This document shows, one piece after another, positions 18,707 to 26,732 of a stretch of DNA of 64,000 bases; within the stretch, counting starts at the first letter, position 1; each line of letters opens with the position of its first letter. The position numbers and the translations under genes are program-made. The notes below the pieces were generated by a model. It searched no databases, was not told the DNA's origin, and saw only the letters and a program-made list of their open reading frames with translations. The DNA comes from Burkholderia cepacia (GTDB taxonomy: Bacteria; Pseudomonadota; Gammaproteobacteria; Burkholderiales; Burkholderiaceae). The stretch covers positions 1,984,001 to 2,048,000 of the forward strand of contig NZ_CP013444.1 of the NCBI RefSeq assembly GCF_001718835.1, in the 5' to 3' direction.

Positions 18707-19464
18707 GTGCCGCAGCCCCTTCCCCAAGCCCGCCGCGCCCGCCCGGCGCGCGCGACCTGCGGATCGCGACCTACAACATTCGCGGCGGCTTCGGCATCTG
18801 GCATGCGGCGGCCGCCGACCGCATCGCCGCGGTGATCGACGAGCTCGACGCGGACGTGATCGCGCTGCAGGAAGTGCCGCTCGGCGGCACGCGCGCGCCC
18901 GACGTGCTCGCGCACCTGCGCGCGGCCACCGGCCTGAACGCGGCGGCCGGCGTGACGATCGATACGCCCGAGCGCCGCTACGGCAACGCGGTGCTGTCGC
19001 GCTGCCCGATCCGCGCGGCACGCACGCTCGACCTGTCGTTCCACCCGCGCGAGCCGCGCGGCGCGCTCGACGCCGACATCGACTGCGACGCGGGCACGAT
19101 CCGCGTGGTCGCGACCCACCTCGGGCTGTCGGCAAGCGAACGCAGCGCGCAGGTGCAGCGGCTGCTCGCGGCCTTCGACACGGGCGCGATGCCGGTGATC
19201 CTGCTCGGCGACATCAACGAATGGTTCGTGCGCGGCCGCGCACTGCGCACGTTGGTGACGCGGTTCCGGCGCGCGCCTGCGCCCCGCACGTTCCCGACCG
19301 TGTGGCCGGTGTTCTCGCTGGACCGGATCTGGGTCCATCCGGGCGAGCTGCTGGTCGACGTGGCCGTGCATCGCTCCGCACGCGCCCGCCGCGCGTCGGA
19401 TCACTACCCGCTCGTCGCGCGCATGCGCGTGCCGGCCCCGCCTGGGACGGTCGCGGTGACGTAA
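18703..19464 (+). CDS. Endonuclease/exonuclease/phosphatase family protein
   Basis: A 253-residue protein starting at ATG 18703, inside the stop of the phospholipase D gene (ATGA). The EEP fold is clear: DLRIATYNIRGGFG near the start, the metal-binding glutamate in VIALQEVPLGG, VATHLGLS, the catalytic VILLGDINEWF, and the C-terminal SDHYPLVARM. The family includes Mg-dependent DNases, sphingomyelinases and inositol phosphatases. In this context, directly after a phospholipase D-type enzyme, a phospholipid or headgroup phosphodiester substrate is a reasonable inference, but sequence alone does not decide it. No signal peptide is visible. Confidence 0.88.
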   Translation: MSAAAPSPSPPRPPGARDLRIATYNIRGGFGIWHAAAADRIAAVIDELDADVIALQEVPLGGTRAPDVLAHLRAATGLNAAAGVTIDTPERRYGNAVLSRCPIRAARTLDLSFHPREPRGALDADIDCDAGTIRVVATHLGLSASERSAQVQRLLAAFDTGAMPVILLGDINEWFVRGRALRTLVTRFRRAPAPRTFPTVWPVFSLDRIWVHPGELLVDVAVHRSARARRASDHYPLVARMRVPAPPGTVAVT

Positions 19465-19539
19465 TGCACGTCATCGCACCCCGAACGGAACAGCGTGAAT
19501 TCTTTTCAATCGGATGTAATGCGCGACGGCCGAGTGTCG

Positions 19540-19863
19540 TCAATGCAGGCGGGTCGCCACATCAAGCAGCGCATCGGTGATTTCGACGGTCAGCCTGCAC
19601 GCGTCCGCTTGCTCGGGCAGGCACTCGACCGTCTGCTCCACGGCGTCGTGCAGCAGTGCATGGACGCGCCCGCGTGCGGCGGCATCGAGATTGGCATAGC
19701 GCTCCATCACCCAGCAATCGAATACGACGTCGATTGCAGGACCGGGAGAGCCGCCGGACGCGGTATGAGCCGCGGCGGCCCACGCCGCATGAAAAGTGAT
19801 CGTGCCCGTCTCCGGGTCGAAGCGGACGGTTGTGTCGAGTTCCCTTTCGGCATTCGAATGCAT
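19540..19863 (-). CDS. Small conserved hypothetical protein (possibly DUF3022)
   Basis: A 107-residue protein. I chose ATG 19863 (MHSNAERELD) because ACGGAGAA lies just upstream; a longer reading adds 16 Arg-rich residues without a ribosome site. The acidic, soluble sequence begins with a short beta-type segment (ELDTTVRFDPETGTITFHAAW), followed by helical segments (AAARGRVHALLHDAVEQTVECL). From memory it resembles the Burkholderia DUF3022 family, which has no known function. It converges with the preceding EEP gene. Confidence 0.65.
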   Translation of the reverse strand: MHSNAERELDTTVRFDPETGTITFHAAWAAAAHTASGGSPGPAIDVVFDCWVMERYANLDAAARGRVHALLHDAVEQTVECLPEQADACRLTVEITDALLDVATRLH

Positions 19864-20128
19864 GATGTTCTCCGTTGAGTTGACCGAACGATCCCTCCGT
19901 CGGCGGCGCATCGTGCAGTGCCTCTGTCGACGCGCCAGGGGCGCTCGATCATTGTCCGGGTCGGATTGCGAATACCACCGTGTACGTCCTCCTTGGAAAC
20001 ACGCATCCGTTCAGATTCCCGCAAGCATCATGCCCATTGCCCCGTGCCGTGCGGCATGCGAATTGCTGCATGCGGCGAGGCGCGCCATCGCGCCGGATTG
20101 TTTCACCTGCTTCGACGGGGACTCATCG

Positions 20129-20500
20129 ATGACTCATCCTTCAGCAGCGCAAGGCCATGGAAAACAAGGCCATGGAAAGCGCCTGACGCGACGCGCCGGC
20201 CGTAGTCGCAGTGCCAATCCACGACGGCGCAGGCGCTGGTCCGCCGAAGTCACACGTGCCGGCGACGCGCTCGACATCGAGCCCGACATCTTCAAGTCCG
20301 ACGACCCGGCGGCAATCGCCGCGTCGCTGAAGCGTTCGGCCGAACACAGCCGCCGCCGCAAGGCGTCGCCGTTCCAGTCGGCGATGTCGATGCTGAACTT
20401 CTACGTGAACCGCGCGGGCCGCAACCTGCCGAAAACGCGCCGCACGACGCTCGAACGCGCGAAGCGCAAACTGCGCGAGGCCTTCGGCCGCAAGCCCTGA
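20129..20500 (+). CDS. DUF3175 domain protein
   Basis: A 123-residue very basic protein. The DUF3175 core runs from ~residue 36 to the end: RRWSAEVTRAGDALDIEPDIF, then SLKRSAEHSRRRKASPF, SAMSMLNFYVNRAGRNL and a Lys/Arg-rich C-terminus. Function is unknown; the charge suggests nucleic-acid association. The N-terminal linker contains a tandem 15-nt duplication encoding QGHGKQGHGK (20150-20179), so its length may vary between strains. The ATG at 20129 is the first start giving a full DUF3175 domain; it has only a weak GGGG-type ribosome site. The next gene begins 33 nt later. Confidence 0.82.
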   Translation: MTHPSAAQGHGKQGHGKRLTRRAGRSRSANPRRRRRWSAEVTRAGDALDIEPDIFKSDDPAAIAASLKRSAEHSRRRKASPFQSAMSMLNFYVNRAGRNLPKTRRTTLERAKRKLREAFGRKP

Positions 20501-20533
20501 CGCGGTCCGCGGCCGTCTGCACGGAGACCGCGC

Positions 20534-21853
20534 ATGCATGAAACCCTGTGGTACCTGATCATCGGCGCGGTGCTGCTGGGCATGGGCATCGCCACCTCGG
20601 CGCTGCGCCACCTGCCGTGCAGCACCGCGATGATCTATCTCGTGCTCGGCGTCGCGCTCGGCCCGGCCGGCGCCGGCCTGCTGCATCTCGACCTCGAACG
20701 CGACGCGCCGCTGCTGCGTGAAATCGTCGAAATCGCGCTGCTCGTGTCGCTGTTCGCGATCGGGCTGCGGCTGCGCGTGCCGCTGACCGACCGGCTGTGG
20801 CTCGTGCCGTGCCGCCTCGGCTTGCTCGCGATGATCGTCACCGTGCCGCTGCTCGCCGCATGCGCGGTGCTCGCGCTCGGGCTCGGCTGGGGCCCCGCGC
20901 TGCTGCTCGCGGCGATCCTCGCGCCGACCGACCCCGTGCTCGCGCACGACGTGCAGGTGCACGACCCGGGCGATCGCGATCTCGTGCGCTTCGCGCTGTC
21001 CGGCGAAGGCGGGTTGAACGACGGCATCGCGCTGCCGTTCGCGCTCGCGGGGCTCGCCCTGTGCGGCAATCCTGACGCGACGCACCGGATGCCGCTCCTG
21101 TCCGCCGGCTTCGCGCTGGCGACGCTGTGGGGCATCGCGGGCGCCGCGGCGATCGGCGGCGCCCTCGGCTGGGCGACGACGAAGCTGATCGGCTGGCTGC
21201 GCACGCGGCACGCGCAGGCGCTCGGCCTCGAAGGCTTCTTCGCGCTCGCGCTGATCGTGCTGTCGTTCGGCGCCGCGCAGCTCGCGCACACGTTCGGCTT
21301 CATCGCGACGTTCGCGGCCGGCGTCGCGATGCGCCGCGTCGAACACCGCGCGAGCGGCGACCGCAAGCCGCGCGAAGTGATCGGCCAGATCGATTCGGAA
21401 GACGTCGTCGCCACCGAGAAGCATCCCGAGAAGGCGCATGCGTTCATGGCCGAATCGGTGCTCGGCTTCACGATCGAACTCGAACGGATCGCGGAAGCCG
21501 TCGTGATGACGATGGTCGGCAGCGTGCTCGCGACGCTGCCGGGCCCGCTGCTCACGTGGGGGGCGGCCGCGCTGACCGCGGCGCTGTTCCTGGTGGTGCG
21601 GCCGGCCGCGGTGGTGCTGTCGCTCGCCGGCTCACACGCCACGCGCGCGCAGCGCAGGCTGATGGCCTGGTTCGGCATTCGCGGCATCGGCTCGTTCTAC
21701 TACCTCGCGTTCGTGCTCGAGCACGGCCCCGCCGACGCGGTGCGACCGCTCGCGGCACCGGTGCTCGCGGTCATCGCCGCATCGGTGATCGCGCACGGGA
21801 TCTCCGCGACGCCGCTGATGAACTGGTATCACGGGCGCCCGCGCCGGCACTGA
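20534..21853 (+). CDS. CPA1-family Na+(K+)/H+ antiporter
   Basis: A 439-residue integral membrane protein with about twelve hydrophobic helices. It shows the CPA1 ion-binding motifs ILAPTDPVLAHDVQVHDPG and LSGEGGLNDGIALPFAL, plus the late motif MAWFGIRGIGSFYYLAF. Such proteins exchange monovalent cations for protons across the inner membrane and help with pH and salt tolerance. The cytoplasmic loop around residues 270-305 is charged (HRASGDRKPREVIGQIDSED). The gene follows the DUF3175 gene closely and converges on the small gene at 21858. Confidence 0.9.
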   Translation: MHETLWYLIIGAVLLGMGIATSALRHLPCSTAMIYLVLGVALGPAGAGLLHLDLERDAPLLREIVEIALLVSLFAIGLRLRVPLTDRLWLVPCRLGLLAMIVTVPLLAACAVLALGLGWGPALLLAAILAPTDPVLAHDVQVHDPGDRDLVRFALSGEGGLNDGIALPFALAGLALCGNPDATHRMPLLSAGFALATLWGIAGAAAIGGALGWATTKLIGWLRTRHAQALGLEGFFALALIVLSFGAAQLAHTFGFIATFAAGVAMRRVEHRASGDRKPREVIGQIDSEDVVATEKHPEKAHAFMAESVLGFTIELERIAEAVVMTMVGSVLATLPGPLLTWGAAALTAALFLVVRPAAVVLSLAGSHATRAQRRLMAWFGIRGIGSFYYLAFVLEHGPADAVRPLAAPVLAVIAASVIAHGISATPLMNWYHGRPRRH

Positions 21854-21857
21854 TCCG

Positions 21858-22025
21858 TCACGACGGCCCGAGCCGCGAGCGCATCTGCGCGGTCACGCGC
21901 TGGCGGACGTCGCGATAGCCGTCCCACGGGTCGCGTGCCAGCCGCTCGAGCCGAGCGTGCAGCGTGTCGATCGTCCATTGCGCGCCGCCCGCTGCGCGTT
22001 GTCGAGCCTGGGATTTCGCTGGCAT
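21858..22025 (-). CDS. Possible 55-residue small protein
   Basis: A short ORF between the antiporter and sigma-54 genes, starting MPAKSQARQRAAGGAQWTID and ending MRSRLGPS. It is basic, with a helical middle (TLHARLERLARDPWDG). Codon use shows the same strong third-position GC as its neighbours. The stop lies 5 nt from the antiporter stop on the other strand. It lies downstream of rpoN in the same direction (51-nt gap) and could share its transcript. The ribosome site is weak (GAGC), so I am only moderately sure it is translated. Confidence 0.5.
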   Translation of the reverse strand: MPAKSQARQRAAGGAQWTIDTLHARLERLARDPWDGYRDVRQRVTAQMRSRLGPS

Positions 22026-22076
22026 GGCGATGCTCGTATTCGATTGCGTGAACGTCAGGCGCGAGTCAGACCCGGG

Positions 22077-23516
22077 TCAAGCCGGCTCGCGACGCCGCAG
22101 GTCGGCCGGCGGAATCTTCATCGCCTGGCGATACTTCGTCACCGTCCGACGCGCAAGAAGAATGCCGCGGCCCGCGAGGTTCTCCGTGAGCGCGACGTCG
22201 GACAGCGGATCGGTATGCCGCTCGGCCGCGATCATGTCGCGGATCAGCACCTTCGCGGCCGATGCCGAGCACACGCCCTTGCCGGCCGCCTCGAGCTTGC
22301 GCGGGAAGAAATGCTTGAACTCGAACGTGCCGTGGGGCGTAGCCATGTACTTGTTGCCCGTCGCGCGCGACACGGTCGATTCATGCAGGTCGAGCTCTTC
22401 CGCGATGTCGCGCAGCACGAGCGGCTTCATCGCGATCTCGCCGTAGCGGAAGAAATCGCGTTGCCGCGCGACGATGCATTCGCCCACGCGCTGGATGGTG
22501 TCGAAGCGCTTCTGCACGTTGCGGATCAGCCAGCGCGCTTCCTGCAGCTGCTGGCCAAGCGGCGAATCGCGCTCGCCGCTCGACTGCGCGAACAGCGTCG
22601 CGTAGCGCTCGTGCAGGCGCGCGCGCGGCAGCACGGCCGGGTTGATCGTCACGATCCATTCGTCGCGCACCTGGCGCACGATCACGTCGGGCACCACGTA
22701 GTCGCCGCGCGTGCTGCCGTAGTGATTGCCGGGGCGCGGGTCGAGCCCGCGCACCAGCGCGCAGGCGGCGTGCATCGTCGGCGCGTCGCAGCCGAGCCGA
22801 CGCTGCAGCTCGGCCGTCTCGCGATGGGCAAGACGTTCGAGATGCTCGCGCGCGATCGCCTTCGCTTCAGCGAGCGCCGGCGTACCGGCCGGAATCGCGT
22901 CGAGCTGCAGCACGAGACATTCGGACAGCGAACGCGCGGCGATACCCGGGCGGTCGAGCATCTGCACGAGCCGCAGCGCGATCGCGAGATCCTGCTCCGA
23001 CAGCAGCAGCGCCGGATCGGCCGCGAGCACGAACTCCGGCAGCGCCTGGCGCAGATAACCGTCGTCGTCGAGCGCGTCGATGATCAGGCGCGCCGCCGCG
23101 CGATCGCGCCGGTTCAGCGGATAGAGCCGCAGCGCGTCGTGCAGGTACGCATGCAGCGACGGTTCCGCCGCGCTCCATTCGCCGGCCGCCGCATCGGACG
23201 CGTCGTCGTCCGCGCGGCCTGGCCCGCGCGCCGCGGGCTCGGCCGTATAGGCGACCTCGTTGGACGGCGGCTGCGCACCGTCGAGCGCGGCGGTTTCGGG
23301 CGCGGATGCTTCGGATGCCTCGGCCGCGGACGACGGTTCCGCCGCGCCGTCATCGTCGTCGGTCCGGACGTCCTCGAGAAACGGATTGCGGTCGAGCGCC
23401 TGCCGCAATTCCTGTTGAAATTCGAGCGAGGACAACTGCAGCAGCCGCAGCGACTGCTGAAGCCTCGGCGTAAGTGCCAGATGCTGTCGCATCTGCAACG
23501 CAAGCGAGACGGGCAT
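22077..23516 (-). CDS. rpoN: RNA polymerase sigma-54 factor
   Basis: A 479-residue sigma-54. I used ATG 23516, with AGGAGGG eight bases upstream; a TTG 50 codons earlier extends the frame without support. Region I is typical (MRQHLALTPRLQQSLRLLQL, then LEFQQELRQALDRNPFLE) and is followed by an acidic region II. The core- and -12-binding regions end in the RpoN box ARRTVTKYRQAMKIP near the C-terminus. It directs enhancer-dependent transcription from -24/-12 promoters. The usual rpoN1 neighbours (lptAB, hibernation factor, ptsN) are absent, so this is probably the second, orphan rpoN copy that Burkholderia species carry. Confidence 0.93.
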   Translation of the reverse strand: MPVSLALQMRQHLALTPRLQQSLRLLQLSSLEFQQELRQALDRNPFLEDVRTDDDDGAAEPSSAAEASEASAPETAALDGAQPPSNEVAYTAEPAARGPGRADDDASDAAAGEWSAAEPSLHAYLHDALRLYPLNRRDRAAARLIIDALDDDGYLRQALPEFVLAADPALLLSEQDLAIALRLVQMLDRPGIAARSLSECLVLQLDAIPAGTPALAEAKAIAREHLERLAHRETAELQRRLGCDAPTMHAACALVRGLDPRPGNHYGSTRGDYVVPDVIVRQVRDEWIVTINPAVLPRARLHERYATLFAQSSGERDSPLGQQLQEARWLIRNVQKRFDTIQRVGECIVARQRDFFRYGEIAMKPLVLRDIAEELDLHESTVSRATGNKYMATPHGTFEFKHFFPRKLEAAGKGVCSASAAKVLIRDMIAAERHTDPLSDVALTENLAGRGILLARRTVTKYRQAMKIPPADLRRREPA

Positions 23517-23874
23517 CGACACCCTCCTGCTATTCGTCGCATCGGTGTGCGAATGGCACGCAACATCCGCGCCAATGGCGTCGGCGCGTGTGCCTGCCGA
23601 TGCCCGCGCGGGTTCGCACCCTCGCGGCGCGGCCGGTTTCCTCACTTTTTTACAAGCGATCGGCAAGTTTGCCCGTCATGCCCGGCCCATGCGAGCCGGA
23701 TCCCTCATCCATCCGGGTTCACGGTGCGGGCACGGGTGATGCGCGGGTTGGCGCGCCGTCTGGCGCGCGTCGCGTCATCGCGGCATTCGTTCCAACCAAC
23801 AACCTGTGTAGCGATTTGCGCGCCCATGCGTCGATTGCGCAAGGCAAGCGGGTTTCCCCATACGAGAGGACGAC
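23517..23874. other. Divergent intergenic region, 358 nt
   Basis: This region separates the rpoN and DUF4397 genes and should hold both promoters. No convincing gene is seen. A T-run followed by TTTTTTACAAGCG near 23645 resembles motifs at 16072 and 28011. I could not place -35/-10 boxes with confidence. Confidence 0.5.
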
Positions 23875-24636
23875 ATGACATCCATCCGAATGGTTGTGGC
23901 GGCGTGCGCCGTGATCTCCGCGTTCGCGGCATGCGGCGACGGCAACGACGTCGGCACCGAGCTCGGCATCTCGAAGCCGCAGGCGCGCTTCATCAACGCG
24001 GTGCCGGCCGGCCCGAACCTCGACTACTACCTGAACGCCAAGATCGACCAGTCGGGTGTCGCGTACAAGGGCGTGACGCGCTATCACGACGTCGACTCGG
24101 GCACGCAGACCGCGAGCTACGACATCTCGGGCACGACCTCGACCGTCGCGTCGCAATCGTTCAGCGCGGCGAACGGCCATCACTACACGACGATCGCGCT
24201 GCCGAGCACGACGTCGCTGATCTCGGTGATCGACGATCCGTACGACAAGGGCCTGCTGTCGGACAAGGCGCGCGTGCGCAGCTTCAATGCGTCGCCGAAC
24301 GCGCAGAACGTCGACATGTACGTCGTCCCGCCCGGCACCGACATCACGACGCAAAGCCCGACGCTGAGCGGCGCCGCGTACCAGAACGCGTCGCCGTCGT
24401 CCGGCGAGGATTCGATCTACCTGAACGGCGGCAGCTACCAGGTGATCGTCACGACGGCGGGCAGCAAGACGCCGATCCTCAAGACCGCGCCGGTCACCAT
24501 CAACAACAACGCCGACTGGCTGCTGCTGACGATTCCGTCGGGCGGGGTCGGCGACGTGACGCCGAACGATATCCACGTGCTGGTTGCGCAAGGCAACGAC
24601 GCCGATACGTCGGCCATCGAACTCGGGCCGCAGTGA
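23875..24636 (+). CDS. DUF4397 domain lipoprotein
   Basis: A 253-residue exported protein. The N-terminus has a signal peptide ending in a lipobox (ISAFAACGD, cysteine near residue 20), so it is probably an outer-membrane or periplasmic lipoprotein. The rest is a DUF4397 beta-sandwich: ARFINAVPAGPNLDYYLN is repeated in form by RVRSFNASPNAQNVDMYVVP, indicating two tandem Ig-like modules. The function of the family is unknown. A GAGAGGACGAC ribosome site precedes the ATG. A strong hairpin follows the stop. Confidence 0.85.
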   Translation: MTSIRMVVAACAVISAFAACGDGNDVGTELGISKPQARFINAVPAGPNLDYYLNAKIDQSGVAYKGVTRYHDVDSGTQTASYDISGTTSTVASQSFSAANGHHYTTIALPSTTSLISVIDDPYDKGLLSDKARVRSFNASPNAQNVDMYVVPPGTDITTQSPTLSGAAYQNASPSSGEDSIYLNGGSYQVIVTTAGSKTPILKTAPVTINNNADWLLLTIPSGGVGDVTPNDIHVLVAQGNDADTSAIELGPQ

Positions 24637-24653
24637 TGCGCCGGTGGCAACGG

Positions 24654-24681
24654 CGGCGGGTGCGCGACGGCGCGCCCGCCG
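24654..24681. terminator. Hairpin between convergent genes
   Basis: A 12-bp stem (24654-24665 with 24670-24681) with one G-T wobble and a 4-nt GACG loop lies between the stops of the DUF4397 gene (+) and the small lipoprotein gene (-). There is no T-run, so it may stall or protect transcripts from both sides rather than act as a classic terminator. Confidence 0.5.
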
Positions 24682-24688
24682 GCAATCG

Positions 24689-24952
24689 TCAATAAACCGT
24701 GGGCGGCTGCGAGCCCGGGTTGCGGTGTTCGTCCGTCGATGGCGCCGGCGCCGTTCCGCTCGTTGTGGGACTCGTGTCGTAACGGCTGTTCGGGTCTTGC
24801 ATCGAAGGAGACTGCATCGCGCCGCTTTGCTCGCCTTGCTGCGAGGCAACGTCGGGACGCGATCCATAGGGGCTCGTATGCGAGCATGCTGCGACACCGC
24901 ACGCGGCGGCGATCGCCCATGCGGCAGCGCCGTGTATCAGATTCGGTTTCAT
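24689..24952 (-). CDS. Small lipoprotein
   Basis: An 87-residue protein from ATG 24952, which has GGAGGA at good spacing; the longer frame upstream lacks a start site. MKPNLIHGAAAWAIAAACGVAACSH is a lipoprotein signal with lipobox GVAAC. The mature part is short, hydrophilic and rich in Ser, Pro, Gln and Thr (SMQDPNSRYDTSPTTSGTAP), so it is probably disordered. No domain is recognised. It converges with the DUF4397 lipoprotein gene. Confidence 0.7.
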   Translation of the reverse strand: MKPNLIHGAAAWAIAAACGVAACSHTSPYGSRPDVASQQGEQSGAMQSPSMQDPNSRYDTSPTTSGTAPAPSTDEHRNPGSQPPTVY

Positions 24953-25243
24953 CGGAGTCCTCCAGAAAATGTAGCCGCCCATGAGCCTGGCCAGGATGTT
25001 CCCCGATATGGAAACGCCACGCTCGTCGAAGTACCGGCCGCCACGGTGTCCCGTCGAGCCGCAAGCGGCGTACCGCCTGCGCTGCGCGTCGCCGAGCCGC
25101 ACGTCTGCAGTTTCGAGCCGCCGGCCGTTGAAATACCTGCTTCGACCGCTGCAAAACTTTCAACCGGCGCAAGGCGCTCACGCCGTCCCGCGGGAACGTC
25201 CGTTGCACTTGCGAACGCATGCCCCCTTGAAGGAGCGACGGAC

Positions 25244-25456
25244 ATGACGAAGTCCCAACACGCCAGCGGCGATGCGCCGGCCCGCGGACGGCGCACCCGG
25301 CATTCGCCGCCGCCGCGGAAACATCACGGCGACACTCAGGCTCGCCATTCGGAGCGTGACATCGACGACGCGCTCGACAACACGTTCCCTGCCAGCGATC
25401 CGCCGGCGATCGGCGGCGTCACGCGCATCGATCCGTCGAAGCCGGGCCGGAAGTAG
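25244..25456 (+). CDS. Small hypothetical protein with FPASDPP motif
   Basis: A 70-residue hydrophilic protein starting at ATG 25244 behind AAGGAGCGACGG. The basic N-terminal half (RGRRTRHSPPPRKHHG) is followed by DIDDALDNTFPASDPPAIGG. The DALDxTFPASDPPA motif is a frequent ending of small Burkholderia and other proteobacterial proteins that often sit near general-stress genes. Function is unknown. It lies 190 nt before the PRC-barrel gene in the same direction. Confidence 0.75.
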   Translation: MTKSQHASGDAPARGRRTRHSPPPRKHHGDTQARHSERDIDDALDNTFPASDPPAIGGVTRIDPSKPGRK

Positions 25457-25646
25457 TCGGCGACACGATGCCCGAATGCGCTTCGCGCCAAGGCACGCCA
25501 CATGCTCGTTGATTCGACGCGCACCAGCGCGTATCGAAGCCCCAGGCGGACGTGACGACGCACCGCGCGCCACGCCGGCCTGGACACGCCCCCGCGCGAC
25601 ACACCGCCCGGCATGGGTAACGTTCGCGCCAGCCCGGAGGATCTCC

Positions 25647-26138
25647 ATGAACACACCCGACCAAGGCAGAACCCTCATCATCCGCAAGGGACGCGAAACA
25701 GCGCGCGGCCCCGGCCCGGACCTCATGACCGCGAGCACGCTCGAAGGCGACAAGGTCTATACGACCGACGGCGACGACGTCGGCAAGATCAAGGACATCA
25801 TGCTCGACGTGCGCTCCGGCCGCGTCGCCTATGCGGTGCTGTCGAGCGGCGGCCTGCTCGGGATCGGCGACAAGCTGCTCGCGGTTCCGTGGAACGCGCT
25901 CACGCTCGACACCGAGCGCAAGTGCTTCCTGTTGTCGGCGTCGACCGAACAGGTTCGCAGCGCAACGGGATTCGACAAGGACCACTGGCCGTCGCTGGCC
26001 GATCTGCAATGGGCCGGGCCGATCCATGATTACGCCGGCAGCGCGCCTTACGGGAGCGACGATGACGAGTTCGGCCACGATATGCCGAACGACGAAATGC
26101 CGCCGAACTATCCCGGGCGCGACGAACGCCCGCGCTGA
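25647..26138 (+). CDS. PRC-barrel domain protein
   Basis: A 163-residue soluble protein starting at ATG 25647 after GGAGGATCTCC. Residues ~27-100 form a PRC-barrel (LMTASTLEGDKVYTTDGDDV, IKDIMLDVRSGRVAYAVLSS, then LLAVPWNALTLDTERKCF). These beta-barrels are adapter modules, and stand-alone bacterial copies are commonly stress-related. The C-terminal ~50 residues are acidic and probably disordered (GSDDDEFGHDMPNDEMPPNY). No enzyme motif is present. Confidence 0.85.
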   Translation: MNTPDQGRTLIIRKGRETARGPGPDLMTASTLEGDKVYTTDGDDVGKIKDIMLDVRSGRVAYAVLSSGGLLGIGDKLLAVPWNALTLDTERKCFLLSASTEQVRSATGFDKDHWPSLADLQWAGPIHDYAGSAPYGSDDDEFGHDMPNDEMPPNYPGRDERPR

Positions 26139-26277
26139 CGGGCAACGACTGCATCGTCGCGGGCGCCGCACGTGCCCCTTCGCTCCCGTTTGACGTCGCA
26201 GGGCGAACGAGCGCGTTCGCTGTCCGCCGGCCGGTTAGGGCCTGTTCACCGAATGGACGTCCTGCGGAGTTCAGCCG

Positions 26278-26667
26278 TCATTTCGGCCGGATCGTGAGCT
26301 GGTCGTGGACGTCCCGCACGCCTTCGACCTGCTTCACGGTATTGACCGCGAGCTTGCGCTGCTGCAAGTCCGGCACGCTGCCCGTCAGCACGACGTTGCC
26401 GCGCCGCGTCTTCACGTGAATGTCGCCGGACGACAGGTTGTCCGTGCCGACGAGCGCTGCCTTCGCCTTGGTCGTGATCGCCGCGTCGCGAATCCTGGCG
26501 CCGGCCGTCGATAGCGCCGACGACGCGTCGTTGTCGGCCGCCGCCGCCACGTGCGGGGCGGCGGCGGCACAGAACGCGGCCGTCGTGATCGCGACCGCCG
26601 CGCCGAGCCGTTTCGCCGGATGGCGCTTCAGCCATTCGGTCCAGGTTTGCAACTGTCTTGCGTTCAT
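26278..26667 (-). CDS. BON domain periplasmic protein (OsmY-like)
   Basis: A 129-residue protein. I chose ATG 26667 because AAGGAGGTC lies directly upstream. A signal region (RLGAAVAITTAAFCAAAAPH) targets it to the periplasm. One BON domain covers residues ~55-127 (IRDAAITTKAKAALVGTDNL, then DIHVKTRRGNVVLTGSVPD and VKQVEGVRDVHDQLTI). BON proteins such as OsmY bind membranes and support the envelope under osmotic stress. There is a single BON repeat where OsmY has two. Confidence 0.85.
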   Translation of the reverse strand: MNARQLQTWTEWLKRHPAKRLGAAVAITTAAFCAAAAPHVAAAADNDASSALSTAGARIRDAAITTKAKAALVGTDNLSSGDIHVKTRRGNVVLTGSVPDLQQRKLAVNTVKQVEGVRDVHDQLTIRPK

Positions 26668-26732
26668 CTTGACCTCCTTCGTCATGCCGGCATTGCGCCG
26701 ATCCGCTCACGGTGACGCAAATCGCGTGCCGC

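Noticed and set aside
23517..23666. TTG start extending sigma-54 by 50 residues
   Set aside because: The extension is unlike region I of sigma-54, and a strong AGGAGGG site precedes the ATG at 23516.
26236..26250. AGGGCCTGTTC, resembling the terminus of the palindromic element
   Set aside because: Only 11 bases match and no inverted partner or inner arms are present; it could be a chance match or an old remnant.
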